Positions 1 to 9,214 of a stretch of 64,000 nucleotides of DNA are shown here, in pieces. The stretch comes from Flagellimonas yonaguniensis (GTDB taxonomy: Bacteria > Bacteroidota > Bacteroidia > Flavobacteriales > Flavobacteriaceae): positions 62,001 through 126,000 of the forward strand of contig NZ_JARFVB010000002.1 in assembly GCF_029193885.1 (NCBI RefSeq), in the 5' to 3' direction. The notes beneath the pieces are model-generated. The model was not told where the DNA came from. It saw only the letters and a program-made list of their open reading frames with translations, and ran no database searches. The stretch's first letter is position 1; each line of letters opens with the position of its first letter. The translations under genes and the position numbers were made by a program.

Positions 1-543
1 AACGGAATAATTTTCATAGCTGGAACTGATCAGGGCGACTTTGCTTAAATCCATGTGGTCCAGTTCCTCCAAATTCTGATGGTCGAACCAAATGAAATCA
101 GGGTAATTTTGGTACTCTTCCGGTTGGGGACGATTTCCTGAAATCACAAATTTGATTTTATCTCCATTGATCAGACTGGGATAGGTCCGCAGTTCCTCTT
201 CCAATTTTTCAAGAGTTGTATATGCCTCTGACTTGAAATCGATAAGTAATTGAAGCTCGCGGAGTTCTCCTGATGCCTCCAAATTGTTCAGTCTATCCAG
301 ATATAATTTGCCCAAGGTATGGCCCTCCATTATCTCATCTTCGGCATGGGTCACGTAGAGTATGCCATTCTTTAAGAATACATCGGCTTCAATGGAGGAT
401 GCTCCATTGCTGTACGCAAACCAAAATGGCAGTTCTTGCGCATAATCGTTATGAGAATGGACTTTGTAACTGGTTTGGCCATGAACATTTGTAATAGGAC
501 CGATCAACAATAAAAAAAAGAAAAACAGTAAGGCAGACTTCAT
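1..543 (-). CDS. GDPD/PI-PLC-like secreted phosphodiesterase, 3' end outside window
   Basis: Reading the minus strand from the ATG at 543 gives 181 codons that run off the left edge. Residues 1-22 form a signal peptide (hydrophobic core, then HGQ). The mature start carries HSHNDY (29-34), SIEADV (50-55, with E52 and D54) and YVTHAE (63-68, H66). These are the His, Glu-x-Asp and His positions expected of the glycerophosphodiester phosphodiesterase fold. The HSHNDY form resembles the AIM6-like branch rather than classical GlpQ. The likely role is hydrolysis of a phosphodiester, possibly from phospholipid head groups, outside the cytoplasm; the substrate cannot be read from sequence. No partner gene lies on its upstream side, where tRNA-Leu is on the other strand. 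Confidence 0.75.
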   Translation of the reverse strand, partial: MKSALLFFFFLLLIGPITNVHGQTSYKVHSHNDYAQELPFWFAYSNGASSIEADVFLKNGILYVTHAEDEIMEGHTLGKLYLDRLNNLEASGELRELQLLIDFKSEAYTTLEKLEEELRTYPSLINGDKIKFVISGNRPQPEEYQNYPDFIWFDHQNLEELDHMDLSKVALISSSYENYSV

Positions 544-740
544 TTGTGGTTTGATGAGGTTTTTAAGGGGTTGAAATGAATATGTTTGATGGATTCATGG
601 CAAATACGAACAAAAATCGATAATTTCCTAGAGTGGGGATATTATGATTTTGTAAACTTTGGGCAATAACTTTCTTCTACCATTTCCATCAACTTACAAG
701 ATAAAATTATATTTAAATCCGCCCTTTTGTCCAAAAAAAT

Positions 741-748
741 TATATTTG
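741..748 (+). promoter_or_regulatory. Candidate -7 box of tRNA-Leu
   Basis: TATATTTG matches the Bacteroidetes -7 consensus TAnnTTTG and ends 19 nt before the first tRNA base. I see no convincing TTG at the usual -33 spacing. Confidence 0.5.
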
Positions 749-767
749 CACACCGAAAATTCCAAAG

Positions 768-851
768 GCCCACGTGGTGGAATTGGTAGACACGCTACCT
801 TGAGGGGGTAGTGTTCGAAAGGACGTGCTGGTTCGACTCCAGTCGTGGGCA
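768..851 (+). tRNA. tRNA-Leu (anticodon GAG)
   Basis: The acceptor stem GCCCACG (768-774) pairs perfectly with CGTGGGC (844-850), with discriminator A at 851. The anticodon stem CTACC (795-799) / GGTAG (807-811) encloses a 7-nt loop with anticodon GAG at 802-804, reading CUC/CUU leucine codons. The T loop GTTCGACTC is intact and the long variable arm is that of a class II leucine tRNA. The 3' CCA is not encoded, so it must be added after transcription. Confidence 0.96.
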
Positions 852-860
852 CAGAAAAAG

Positions 861-883
861 CCGCAATTTCTTGCGGTTTTTTT
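861..883 (+). terminator. Rho-independent terminator of tRNA-Leu
   Basis: Stem CCGCAA (861-866) / TTGCGG (871-876) with loop TTTC, followed directly by seven T residues. It starts 10 nt after the tRNA 3' end. Confidence 0.85.
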
Positions 884-992
884 GGTTTCATACCTTACCA
901 AAAGAATCCTTATACCCTCCCCAAGTTGCTGATATCCATAAAAAAGAATCTAAATTTTATGATAAAAAACTAGGATAGCTTCTTTTAAATTG

Positions 993-1000
993 TAAATTTG
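993..1000 (+). promoter_or_regulatory. -7 box of the merR-crt operon
   Basis: TAAATTTG fits TAnnTTTG exactly. Transcription would begin near 1005-1007, which favours the ATG at 1022 over the in-frame TTG at 1013 as the regulator's start. No clear -33 TTG is visible. Confidence 0.6.
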
Positions 1001-1021
1001 TTTAACGTTTAATTGAAAATT

Positions 1022-1921
1022 ATGAACAAAGTAAAAAGTTCTTTTAGTATTCGTGACATGGAAAACCTTTCAGGCATAAAGGCGCATACCATTCGCATTT
1101 GGGAAAAAAGATACAATTTATTCAGCCCCGAAAGAACGGATACCAACATTAGAACTTACAACCTTGAAAGTCTTCAGAAATTATTGAACGTTACTTTACT
1201 CTATAATAATGGGTACAAAATTTCCAAAATAGCCCAGTTGTCCGAGAAGAAAATACCTGCACTTGTCAATAAAATCGTTTCGCAAAAAAGTGGGAATAAC
1301 CACACCCTCAACTCCTTAAAGATGGCGATGCTCAATTTCGACCAGTCAATCTTCTTAAAGACCTACAACGAACTCATGAAGGAAAAGTCGTTTATGGAAA
1401 TTTTCAATGAGGTCTTTATCCCTTTATTGAACGAACTTGGTTTATTATGGCAAACAAATACCATAAGTCCGGCCCACGAACATTTCATATCTAATTTAAT
1501 CAAGCAAAAAATATACATACACACCGAAAAACTACTACTGGAGCAACCTAGAAAGGGAGATGATGTGTATGTACTTTTCCTACCGGAGAATGAGATACAT
1601 GAATTAGGTCTCCTCTTCATCAATTACCAACTAGCACTTCAAGGGCACCAAACCATTTATTTGGGTCAATCAATGCCCATTGAAAACCTTAAAGACCTTT
1701 TGAAATATTACAGCAATATAAAATTCATTTCCTACTTTACCGTTTCACCTCCTGCGGACAGTCTTGATGATTATTTCGAACAATTTACAGAACTACTCAA
1801 AAAATCTCCCGGCTCCAAACTGTATGTTTTGGGACATCAAATTCAGGAAGTCGATGCGGACAAACTGCCCAGCTCCATTGAAATATTCAAATCCATAGAC
1901 GAACTAGTGGAAAACCTTTAA
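1022..1921 (+). CDS. CarH/LitR-like MerR regulator with B12-binding domain
   Basis: 299-residue protein from the ATG at 1022. The N-terminus is a MerR winged helix (about residues 6-75) with the HTIRIWEKRYNLFSPER signature. A helical B12-binding-2 region follows (about 90-165) and contains W-x9-EH, close to the W-x9-EHH of CarH photoreceptors. The C-terminal Rossmann-like cobalamin-binding domain has E-I-H-E-L-G, an ExHxxG form of the cobalamin-ligating motif. Known CarH proteins use adenosylcobalamin as a light sensor and repress carotenoid genes in the dark. The next gene (crtI) starts 6 nt downstream, so this regulator is probably co-transcribed with, and autoregulates, the carotenoid operon. 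That it binds B12 and responds to light is inference from these motifs. Confidence 0.85.
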   Translation: MNKVKSSFSIRDMENLSGIKAHTIRIWEKRYNLFSPERTDTNIRTYNLESLQKLLNVTLLYNNGYKISKIAQLSEKKIPALVNKIVSQKSGNNHTLNSLKMAMLNFDQSIFLKTYNELMKEKSFMEIFNEVFIPLLNELGLLWQTNTISPAHEHFISNLIKQKIYIHTEKLLLEQPRKGDDVYVLFLPENEIHELGLLFINYQLALQGHQTIYLGQSMPIENLKDLLKYYSNIKFISYFTVSPPADSLDDYFEQFTELLKKSPGSKLYVLGHQIQEVDADKLPSSIEIFKSIDELVENL

Positions 1922-1927
1922 ACTACA

Positions 1928-3379
1928 ATGGAAAAAGTAATTGTCATTGGTTCTGGTTTTTCATCCCTTTCCGCCTCATGTTATTTGGCCAAAGCGGGAT
2001 ACGAGGTCGAAATGTTCGAAAAAAATGCTACTGTTGGTGGCCGGGCCCGGCAATTGGTAAAGGACGGGTTTACTTTTGATATAGGTCCGAGCTGGTATTG
2101 GATGCCTGATATTTTTGACAAGTTTTTTGCAGATTTCCATAAAAAGACCTCAGATTATTATCAGCTGGACAAGTTGAACCCCGCGTATAAAATCTTCTTT
2201 GAGGATGATATCATTACCATAGGGGATTGCATGGAAAATATATGTTCCGAGTTCGAGCGCATTGAATCGGGAAGTAGCGAACATTTAAAACAATTTATAG
2301 ACGAAGCCCAAGAAAATTACGATATCGCCATCAATAAAGTGGTACTTCGCCCTGGACTTTCTCCTCTGGAACTGGTAACCAAAGAAACGGTTTTAAAGGT
2401 GGACCAATTTTTCAAAACCATCAGTCAACAGGTCCGCAAACGGTTCAAAAACCCAAAACTGGTGTCCACTTTGGAATTTCCCGTTCTATTCTTGGGAGCA
2501 AAGCCGAACAAGACCCCATCCTTCTACAGTTTCATGAATTTTGCCGACTTTGGGCTGGGCACTTGGCATCCAAAGGGCGGTATGTACGAAATCATCAAGG
2601 CCATGAAAAGTTTAGCCGAAGAATTGGGGGTCATCATACATACCCAAAGCCCTGCAAGTCATATTCTCGTCTCGGACGGAGAAGTTTTGGGCATTCGCAG
2701 TAAAGGAACCAACCACTTGGCGGATTATGTGGTAAGCGGTGCTGATTACCATCACACCGAGACTTTATTGGACAAAAAATACCGGCAATATTCCGAGGAA
2801 TACTGGGATAAGAAAACCTATGCTCCATCCTCACTGCTGTTTTACATCGGTTTCGACAAAAAATTGGAGAACATCGAACATCACAACTTGTTCTTTGACA
2901 CCGATTTTGAAAAACACGCACAAGAAATCTATGACGAGCCACAATGGCCAACCAATCCGTTGTTCTATGCCAATTTTCCATCCGTGACAGATGCATCAAT
3001 GGCGCCAAAAGACCAAGAAACGGGCTTTTTTCTGATTCCGATAGCTCCGGGATTGGAAGATACTCCACAACTCCGAGATCAATATTATGATATTGTAATG
3101 GACCGATTTGAAAAATTAACCAAGCAAACTGTAAAAAAATCAGTGATTTTTAAGGAAAGTTTCTGTGTCAATGATTTTGTGGAGCAGTACAACTCCTATA
3201 AAGGTAATGCCTATGGTTTGGCCAACACCTTGCGCCAAACCGCTTTTTTACGACCTAACCTCAAAAGTAGCAAGGTAAAAAACTTGTTCTTTACCGGTCA
3301 GTTGACCGTTCCCGGCCCAGGGGTTCCACCATCCTTGATATCCGGCAAATTGGTGGCTGATTTAATCATTAAAAAGTAA
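1928..3379 (+). CDS. crtI: Phytoene desaturase (CrtI family)
   Basis: 483-residue FAD-dependent desaturase. The N-terminal dinucleotide-binding motif IGSGFSSLSAS (residues 7-17) is followed by E31 and VGGRA, as in all CrtI/amine-oxidase-fold enzymes. The C-terminal signature NLFFTGQLTVPGPGVPPS with the FAD-contacting Gly/Pro run is intact. CrtI enzymes introduce double bonds into phytoene to give lycopene (or neurosporene). The phytoene synthase gene follows 4 nt downstream, which supports phytoene as substrate over other carotenoid oxidase substrates. Length is normal for the family. Membrane-associated, cytoplasmic side. Confidence 0.9.
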   Translation: MEKVIVIGSGFSSLSASCYLAKAGYEVEMFEKNATVGGRARQLVKDGFTFDIGPSWYWMPDIFDKFFADFHKKTSDYYQLDKLNPAYKIFFEDDIITIGDCMENICSEFERIESGSSEHLKQFIDEAQENYDIAINKVVLRPGLSPLELVTKETVLKVDQFFKTISQQVRKRFKNPKLVSTLEFPVLFLGAKPNKTPSFYSFMNFADFGLGTWHPKGGMYEIIKAMKSLAEELGVIIHTQSPASHILVSDGEVLGIRSKGTNHLADYVVSGADYHHTETLLDKKYRQYSEEYWDKKTYAPSSLLFYIGFDKKLENIEHHNLFFDTDFEKHAQEIYDEPQWPTNPLFYANFPSVTDASMAPKDQETGFFLIPIAPGLEDTPQLRDQYYDIVMDRFEKLTKQTVKKSVIFKESFCVNDFVEQYNSYKGNAYGLANTLRQTAFLRPNLKSSKVKNLFFTGQLTVPGPGVPPSLISGKLVADLIIKK

Positions 3380-3383
3380 AAAG

Positions 3384-4226
3384 ATGAAAACTATTTTTGA
3401 CGATGTATCCTACCGCTGCAGCAAGATTGTAACCCGATCTTACAGCACCTCTTTCTCTTTGGCCACCAAAATGTTGGCTCCATCCATACGCGCCGACATC
3501 TACAACATTTATGGCTTTGTACGCTTTGCGGATGAAATCGTGGATACTTTCCACGAATACGATAAAGCAAAATTGTTCGATGCCTTTGAAAAGGATATGG
3601 AGCAGGCCCTAGAGGACAAAATCAGCTTGAATCCCATATTGAATTCCTTTCAGCATACCTTTCATAAATATGATATTCCGTATCATTTGATAGCGTCTTT
3701 TATGAAGAGTATGCGAATGGACCTCACAAAGAAAAATTACGAGACTTTTGATGAATACCGTCAATACATCTATGGTTCCGCCGATGTGGTAGGGTTGATG
3801 TGCCTTTGTGTATTTGTAAAAGGGGATAAAGAGAGGTACGAAGAACTGAAGGAGTCCGCCATGGCATTGGGTTCCGCTTTTCAGAAAGTGAACTTTTTAC
3901 GCGATTTAAAAGCCGATTTTGAGGGCTTGAACCGAACTTATTTCCCCAATACCAACCTATTGGAACTGGACGAAGCATCCAAGAAACGTATCGTCAATGA
4001 AATCAAAGCGGATTTCGCCCTTGGCTATTCAGGTATCGTAAAATTGCCAGAGCAAGCCAAATTTGGGGTATATACAGCATACAGGTATTACAAAAAACTA
4101 CTTCAAAAGCTGCAGAGCACTCCTCCTTTGGAAATCAAGAACTCCAGGATTAGGGTGCCCAACTACCAGAAATTTGGTCTTTTGGCGCAATCTTATGTAA
4201 ATTATAAACTACAATTGGTACAATGA
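3384..4226 (+). CDS. crtB: Phytoene synthase
   Basis: 280-residue squalene/phytoene synthase family enzyme that condenses two geranylgeranyl diphosphates head to head into phytoene. The first Mg-diphosphate motif reads D50-E-I-V-D54 and the second NFLRDLKAD (D174 and D178), followed by LNRTYFP, the usual phytoene synthase tail. Its stop overlaps the next start (ATGA, 4223-4226), pointing to translational coupling with the hydroxylase gene. The diphosphate supply gene idi is in this window too, but 46 kb away. Confidence 0.92.
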   Translation: MKTIFDDVSYRCSKIVTRSYSTSFSLATKMLAPSIRADIYNIYGFVRFADEIVDTFHEYDKAKLFDAFEKDMEQALEDKISLNPILNSFQHTFHKYDIPYHLIASFMKSMRMDLTKKNYETFDEYRQYIYGSADVVGLMCLCVFVKGDKERYEELKESAMALGSAFQKVNFLRDLKADFEGLNRTYFPNTNLLELDEASKKRIVNEIKADFALGYSGIVKLPEQAKFGVYTAYRYYKKLLQKLQSTPPLEIKNSRIRVPNYQKFGLLAQSYVNYKLQLVQ

Positions 4227-4675
4227 AAGTAGCACTCTGGATATTGATTTTTTTGGCAACCTTCTGCCTTATGGAGTTTATGGCGTGGTTTACCCATAAA
4301 TACGTAATGCACGGTTTTCTATGGAGTCTGCATAAGGACCACCACAAAAAAGACCATGACTCGTGGTTTGAGCGAAACGATGCCTTCTTTATTTTTTACG
4401 CCTTTGTAAGCATGACCTTATTCTATTTGGGCAGCTACACTTCTTTTTGGTATGGTTGGCCTTTGGGCTTTGGTATCTTGGCCTATGGCATTGCTTATTT
4501 TACCGTGCATGATATTTTTATCCACCAACGGTTCAAAATATTCCGGAATGCCAATAATTGGTATGCCCGTGGAGTTCGCAGGGCCCATAAAATGCATCAC
4601 AAGCATCTAGGGAAAGAAGATGGGGAATGCTTTGGCATGTTGGTCGTTCCCTTCAAATATTTCAAGAAGAAATAG
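4223..4675 (+). CDS. crtZ: Beta-carotene 3-hydroxylase (CrtZ-like)
   Basis: 150-residue integral membrane di-iron hydroxylase of the fatty acid hydroxylase superfamily. The histidine clusters are all present: H25-KYVM-H30, H37-KD-H40-H41, VHDIFIHQRF, and HKMHHKH near the C-terminus. Four hydrophobic segments match the family. It would hydroxylate beta-carotene to zeaxanthin, a common yellow pigment of this family. No lycopene cyclase lies in the operon or elsewhere in the window, so the beta-rings must come from a gene located elsewhere. The gene ends 4 nt before a convergent thioredoxin gene, with no terminator hairpin between them. Confidence 0.9.
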   Translation: MKVALWILIFLATFCLMEFMAWFTHKYVMHGFLWSLHKDHHKKDHDSWFERNDAFFIFYAFVSMTLFYLGSYTSFWYGWPLGFGILAYGIAYFTVHDIFIHQRFKIFRNANNWYARGVRRAHKMHHKHLGKEDGECFGMLVVPFKYFKKK

Positions 4676-4679
4676 TTGT

Positions 4680-5246
4680 TTATTCTGCCACTAAGTCGTC
4701 CAACAAACTTCGCGTCTTATCCGAATTCCAATTGGCCGCCCCTGTTTTGTCAACCACAATTTTTCCCTGTCTATCAATAACATAGGTAACAGGTATAGTA
4801 CCGCTAGCTAATTTCCGTGGCGTATAGGATGCTTGAAAGTATACAGGCAATTCATACCCTTTTTTTTCTAGAAAGGCCACCACCTTATCCTTTTCATCAT
4901 TGGCCACAAAGGCAAAAGTGACCTTGTCCTTATAATCCGAATACAATTCTGCGAAACCTGGCAATTCGGCTACACAAGGGGGGCACCATGTAGCCCAAAT
5001 GTTTATTACAACAACCTCCCCTTCTTTGGATTGAAGGTTGAATGACCTATCTTCCAAATCAACCAACTCCCAATGATAATTTTCTAAAATAGCCTGTTCA
5101 TTTTCATCCTCGATATTTGGTGTGATTACTCTCGCAAGAACCTTGTTGAACAAAACCCTTGCATGAAAACCTATTGGGGTAAAAAGGATGAGCAATATGG
5201 CCAATATCCATATCCCATTGCTGATCTGTTCTTTAGTCAATTTCAT
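4680..5246 (-). CDS. TlpA-family membrane-anchored thiol-disulfide oxidoreductase
   Basis: 188 residues. One N-terminal membrane anchor (about 11-24) is followed by a periplasmic thioredoxin fold. The active site WATWCPPC has C88 and C91 intact and is followed by VAELP, as in TlpA/ResA proteins. It probably reduces disulfides of periplasmic substrates or handles cytochrome c maturation-type chemistry; the true substrate is unknown. Its start overlaps the stop of the upstream paralogue by 4 nt (5243-5246), so the two are made from one message and may act as a pair. Confidence 0.85.
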   Translation of the reverse strand: MKLTKEQISNGIWILAILLILFTPIGFHARVLFNKVLARVITPNIEDENEQAILENYHWELVDLEDRSFNLQSKEGEVVVINIWATWCPPCVAELPGFAELYSDYKDKVTFAFVANDEKDKVVAFLEKKGYELPVYFQASYTPRKLASGTIPVTYVIDRQGKIVVDKTGAANWNSDKTRSLLDDLVAE

Positions 5247-5803
5247 TCTGTAATCAATTTATCCAACAGTTTATATACTTTTTTTGTGTTCCAATCCGAG
5301 ATTCCCTCTTCGTGTATCACAATATTCCCTGATTTATCAATCAAGTAGGAAGATGGTACTTTACTGGTATCCACGGCCGTTTTATCCCCAATGATCAAAT
5401 AGGTTACGGGGAAAGTAAACCCGTGCTCTTCCATAAAGGCTTCTACAGGTTCCCGCTCCTCATTCGTAATGATATAAAAATCCATCTTGCCTTTGTATTT
5501 GTCGTACAATTCTTGAATACTTGCAAGTTCGGCCTCGGAAGGTAATCGCCATGACGCCCAAAGATTGATCAGGATCACATTCCCTTTAGACCCTTCAAAA
5601 TTGAAAAAATTCCATTCCCCATCCTTTAGTCTCCAATCATAATCGGTAATTTTTTGCTGTTCCGCTTTTTCAATCACAGATGGCGAAAAAGCAAATAATC
5701 TGTTCAGCCAAATTTTTCCATAGTACCCGATGGGCGTTAAAAAAAATGATAGGACAAAAAGAATCAATACTATATTGAGAACGGTCTTTTTATTGATTTT
5801 CAT
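5243..5803 (-). CDS. TlpA-like thioredoxin-fold protein lacking the redox cysteines
   Basis: 186 residues, clearly paralogous to the downstream gene: same N-terminal anchor ending TPIG, same spacing, and a shared C-terminal pattern DWNTKKVYKLLD versus NWNSDKTRSLLD. The active-site segment reads WASWRLPSE, so the two catalytic cysteines are replaced by R86 and S89. The rest of the fold, including VILINLWAS and the cis-Pro region KVPSSYLID, is preserved without frameshift. It therefore looks like a maintained non-redox protein (scaffold, chaperone or partner of the active copy) and not a decayed gene. Confidence 0.82.
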   Translation of the reverse strand: MKINKKTVLNIVLILFVLSFFLTPIGYYGKIWLNRLFAFSPSVIEKAEQQKITDYDWRLKDGEWNFFNFEGSKGNVILINLWASWRLPSEAELASIQELYDKYKGKMDFYIITNEEREPVEAFMEEHGFTFPVTYLIIGDKTAVDTSKVPSSYLIDKSGNIVIHEEGISDWNTKKVYKLLDKLITE

Positions 5804-5826
5804 GAATTGTTATTTCTCAAAAATTA

Positions 5827-5862
5827 AAAACTCCTGATATCTTTAACAACATCAGGAGTTTT
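5827..5862 (-). terminator. Terminator downstream of aconitase
   Basis: Inverted repeat AAAACTCCTGAT (5827-5838) / ATCAGGAGTTTT (5851-5862) with a 12-nt loop. Read on the minus strand it lies 21 nt after the aconitase stop and ends in a T-rich tail, as expected for rho-independent termination. It separates aconitase from the thioredoxin pair. Confidence 0.85.
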
Positions 5863-5883
5863 CACAGATTATTTTAGATACGA

Positions 5884-8151
5884 TTAAGCATTCTGTTTCT
5901 TGATCAAGTTCAAGGCCGAACCTTCGTTAAACCACTTGATCTGCGCATCATTGTACGAGTGGTTTGCCATAATGGTGTCCTTGCTTCCATCAGCGTGCAC
6001 CACTTCTATGGTCAAAGGTTTGTCCGGTGCAAACTCAGCTGCATCAACAATGTTGAACGTATCGTCTTCTTGAATCAAATCGTAATCGTTCTCATTGGCA
6101 AAGGTCAAGGCCAACATTCCTTGTTTCTTCAAGTTAGTCTCGTGAATCCTTGCAAAAGACTTTACCAATACAACGGCAACGCCCAAGTGTCTTGGTTGCA
6201 TCGCCGCATGCTCACGTGAAGAACCCTCTCCATAGTTATGGTCTCCCACAACAACCGTCTTAATACCTTCTTTTTTGTATTCACGTTGCGTATCTGGAAC
6301 TCCTCCGTACTCACCTGTCAATTGGCTTTTTACCAAATTGGTTTTTTGGTTGAAGGCGTTTACAGCTCCAATCAAGGTATTATTGGCAATATTGTCCAAA
6401 TGCCCTCTAAAACGTAACCAAGGTCCCGCCATGGAAATGTGGTCCGTTGTACATTTTCCGAATGCCTTGATCAAAAGTTTCATTCCTTGAAGGTCACTTG
6501 CTTTGATCGGCTCAAAAGGTGTCAGTAATTGCAAACGCTCCGAACCTTCGGCCACGATTACCTCTACTCCACTTCCGTCTTCACGGGGTTCTTCGTATCC
6601 ATTTTCCTTAACTTCAAAACCTTTTGGTGGCAATTCCCATCCTGTTGGTTCGTCCAACATCACTTCTTCTCCATCTTCGTTGATCAACTTATCCGTCAAT
6701 GGGTTAAAGTCCAAACGACCAGCAATGGCTATGGCAGCGGTCATTTCCGGTGAGGCAACAAATGCGTGGGTATTAGGGTTACCATCGGCACGCTTTGCGA
6801 AGTTTCGGTTGAAGGAATGCACAATGCTGTTCTTCGGTGCATTCTTTGGATCCTTATAACGGGCCCATTGACCTATACATGGTCCGCAAGCATTTGTAAA
6901 GATCTTGGCATCCAATTTTTCGAATATCTCCAAGATTCCGTCACGCTCCGTGGTATATCTTACCTGTTCTGAACCTGGATTGATACCAAATTCAGCTTTT
7001 GTCTTCAATTTTTTGTCCAAAGCTTGCTGTGCAATGGATGATGCTCTCGACAAATCTTCATAAGAAGAGTTGGTACAAGAACCTATCAATCCCCATTCAA
7101 CAGCCAGTGGCCATTCATTTTCCTCTGCCTTTTCCTTCATTGTCCCCACTTCTGTTGCTAAATCTGGAGTAAATGGACCATTTAGAAGAGGCTTTAATTC
7201 CGAAAGATTGATTTCTATTACTTGATCGAAATACTGCTCTGGGTTGGCATAAACCTCTGGGTCGGCGGTCAAATGTTCTTTTACCTTGTTGGCTTCATCG
7301 GCAACATCTTCCCTATCGGTAGCTCTAAGGTAGCGCTCCATGGATTCATCGTAACCAAAAGTTGATGTGGTCGCTCCAATTTCCGCACCCATATTACAGA
7401 TAGTTCCTTTACCTGTACAGGACATGGAAGTTGCTCCAGGCCCAAAATATTCTACAATGGCCCCTGTACCTCCTTTTACGGTAAGAATCTCGGCCACTTT
7501 CAAAATAACATCTTTAGGTGCGGTCCAACCGGATAGCTTTCCGGTCAACTTTACACCGATCAACTTAGGGAATTTAAGCTCCCAAGCCATTCCTGCCATT
7601 ACATCCACAGCATCTGCTCCACCAACACCTATGGCCACCATTCCCAATCCACCTGCATTAACGGTATGGGAATCTGTCCCGATCATCATACCTCCAGGGA
7701 AGGCATAGTTTTCCAAAACCACTTGGTGAATAATTCCAGCACCTGGTTTCCAAAAACCGATTCCATATTTGTTTGATACAGACCCCAAAAAGTCAAAAAC
7801 CTCTTTGCTTGTCTCGTTGGCGTGCTTTAAATCCGTGGCTGCACCTTCTTTGGCTTGAATCAGGTGATCACAGTGAACGGTTGTTGGCACGGCCACCTTA
7901 TCTTTCCCTGCTTGCATGAACTGCAACAAGGCCATTTGTGCTGTTGCATCTTGACAAGCGATTCTGTCGGGGGCGAAATCAACATAATCCTTGCCTCTTA
8001 CAAAGGCTTTTTCGGGTTTACCGTCCCAAAGGTGAGAGTATAGTATTTTTTCGGAAAGTGTCAGGGGCTTGCCCACCAACTCACGGGCTTTTTCTACGCG
8101 CTCACCCATGGTGGCGTAGACACCCTTAATCATGTCTATATCAAATGCCAT
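5884..8151 (-). CDS. acn: Aconitate hydratase, mitochondrial type
   Basis: 755 residues, the normal length of mitochondrial-type aconitase. It interconverts citrate and isocitrate in the TCA cycle. The three [4Fe-4S] ligands are visible: C359 in GSCTNSS, and C422 and C425 in [10 protein letters not shown]. The substrate-binding loops HCDHLIQ and GTDSHT are intact, and the swivel domain carries [15 protein letters not shown]. It stands alone with its own terminator downstream. A weak promoter-like TAAATTTA sits on the minus strand about 40 nt before the start. Confidence 0.95.
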   Translation of the reverse strand: MAFDIDMIKGVYATMGERVEKARELVGKPLTLSEKILYSHLWDGKPEKAFVRGKDYVDFAPDRIACQDATAQMALLQFMQAGKDKVAVPTTVHCDHLIQAKEGAATDLKHANETSKEVFDFLGSVSNKYGIGFWKPGAGIIHQVVLENYAFPGGMMIGTDSHTVNAGGLGMVAIGVGGADAVDVMAGMAWELKFPKLIGVKLTGKLSGWTAPKDVILKVAEILTVKGGTGAIVEYFGPGATSMSCTGKGTICNMGAEIGATTSTFGYDESMERYLRATDREDVADEANKVKEHLTADPEVYANPEQYFDQVIEINLSELKPLLNGPFTPDLATEVGTMKEKAEENEWPLAVEWGLIGSCTNSSYEDLSRASSIAQQALDKKLKTKAEFGINPGSEQVRYTTERDGILEIFEKLDAKIFTNACGPCIGQWARYKDPKNAPKNSIVHSFNRNFAKRADGNPNTHAFVASPEMTAAIAIAGRLDFNPLTDKLINEDGEEVMLDEPTGWELPPKGFEVKENGYEEPREDGSGVEVIVAEGSERLQLLTPFEPIKASDLQGMKLLIKAFGKCTTDHISMAGPWLRFRGHLDNIANNTLIGAVNAFNQKTNLVKSQLTGEYGGVPDTQREYKKEGIKTVVVGDHNYGEGSSREHAAMQPRHLGVAVVLVKSFARIHETNLKKQGMLALTFANENDYDLIQEDDTFNIVDAAEFAPDKPLTIEVVHADGSKDTIMANHSYNDAQIKWFNEGSALNLIKKQNA

Positions 8152-8256
8152 TCTACAATTGAGTTTTTTAAGATTTTCGTAATTCGGTAAATTTACTAAA
8201 TCGTGAAGTATTTTGGAATTAGAATCGCACTAAATAAGCGTTGACTTTCTTATTTT

Positions 8257-9210
8257 TTACAACAATTCCGTGATAATTTTTTCTTCAGTGATACCTTCAG
8301 CCTCAGCTTTGTAGTTTTTTAGTATCCTATGACGAAGTATTCCCAAGGAAACTGCTTTGACATCCTCGATGTCCGGAGAGAACTTTCCATTGATGACTGC
8401 ATGGGCCTTGGCACCCAAAACCAAGTTCTGCGATGCTCTGGGTCCAGCCCCCCAATCGATATAATTTTTCACATAATCGGATGCACCTTCCTGCCCCGGT
8501 CTAGTCCTATTGACCAACCTTACAGCATAATCCACAACATTATCGGGCACGGGTATCCGTCTGATCAAATGTTGCACTTCGATGATTTCGTCCGCATTGA
8601 ACAGTGTATTTATCTGAACCTCATCATCCGTGGTTGTTGATTTTACCACTTGAATCTCTTCTTCCACCGAAGGATACTTCAATTCGATGGCAAACATAAA
8701 ACGGTCCAGTTGTGCTTCGGGCAACGGATAAGTCCCTTCTTGCTCTATGGGGTTTTGGGTTGCCAGCACAAAATAGGGTCGATTGAGCTTGTATTGCTTT
8801 CCCGCAATGGTCACAGCCCGCTCCTGCATGGCCTCCAGCAAAGCTGCCTGTGTTTTGGGTGGTGTCCTGTTGATTTCATCCGCCAGGATAATGTTTCCAA
8901 AAACTGGTCCCATAATAAATTTGAAGTTGCGGTTTTGATCCAATACCTCACTGCCCAAAATATCACTGGGCATTAAATCGGGAGTGAACTGAATTCTTTT
9001 GAAGTCCAATCCCAAGGTCTGCGCAATGGTATTGACCATCAAGGTTTTTGCCAAACCGGGCACACCGATCAGCAGGGAGTGCCCTCCCGTGTATATGGAT
9101 AGTAGTATTTGTTCGATCACCTCTTCTTGGCCCACAATGACCTTGGCAATCTCTTTTTTTAGTTCCTGATGTTTTTTTACCAGATTTTCTACCGCAACTA
9201 CATCCGACAT
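8257..9210 (-). CDS. MoxR-family AAA+ ATPase
   Basis: 317 residues. Walker A is GVPGLAKT (49-56) and Walker B IILADE (107-112). TPPKTQAALLEAMQE is the typical MoxR helix and LATQNPIEQEGTYPLPEAQLDRF is the sensor-1/arginine-finger region. MoxR ATPases usually act as chaperones with VWA-domain partners. No VWA gene is adjacent here; instead the gene follows surA by 4 nt. That order suggests a role in envelope protein assembly, but this is contextual inference. Confidence 0.93.
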   Translation of the reverse strand: MSDVVAVENLVKKHQELKKEIAKVIVGQEEVIEQILLSIYTGGHSLLIGVPGLAKTLMVNTIAQTLGLDFKRIQFTPDLMPSDILGSEVLDQNRNFKFIMGPVFGNIILADEINRTPPKTQAALLEAMQERAVTIAGKQYKLNRPYFVLATQNPIEQEGTYPLPEAQLDRFMFAIELKYPSVEEEIQVVKSTTTDDEVQINTLFNADEIIEVQHLIRRIPVPDNVVDYAVRLVNRTRPGQEGASDYVKNYIDWGAGPRASQNLVLGAKAHAVINGKFSPDIEDVKAVSLGILRHRILKNYKAEAEGITEEKIITELL

Positions 9211-9214
9211 ACAA

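Noticed and set aside
273..494. 73-residue plus-strand ORF
   Set aside because: Antisense to the GDPD-like gene, which has family motifs and a signal peptide in the minus frame.
694..891. 65-residue minus-strand ORF over the tRNA
   Set aside because: It overlaps tRNA-Leu and its terminator entirely; a shadow of the RNA gene.
1013..1021. TTG start for the MerR regulator
   Set aside because: The -7 box at 993-1000 puts the transcript start at about 1006, leaving little leader before 1013; the ATG at 1022 gives a normal MerR N-terminus.
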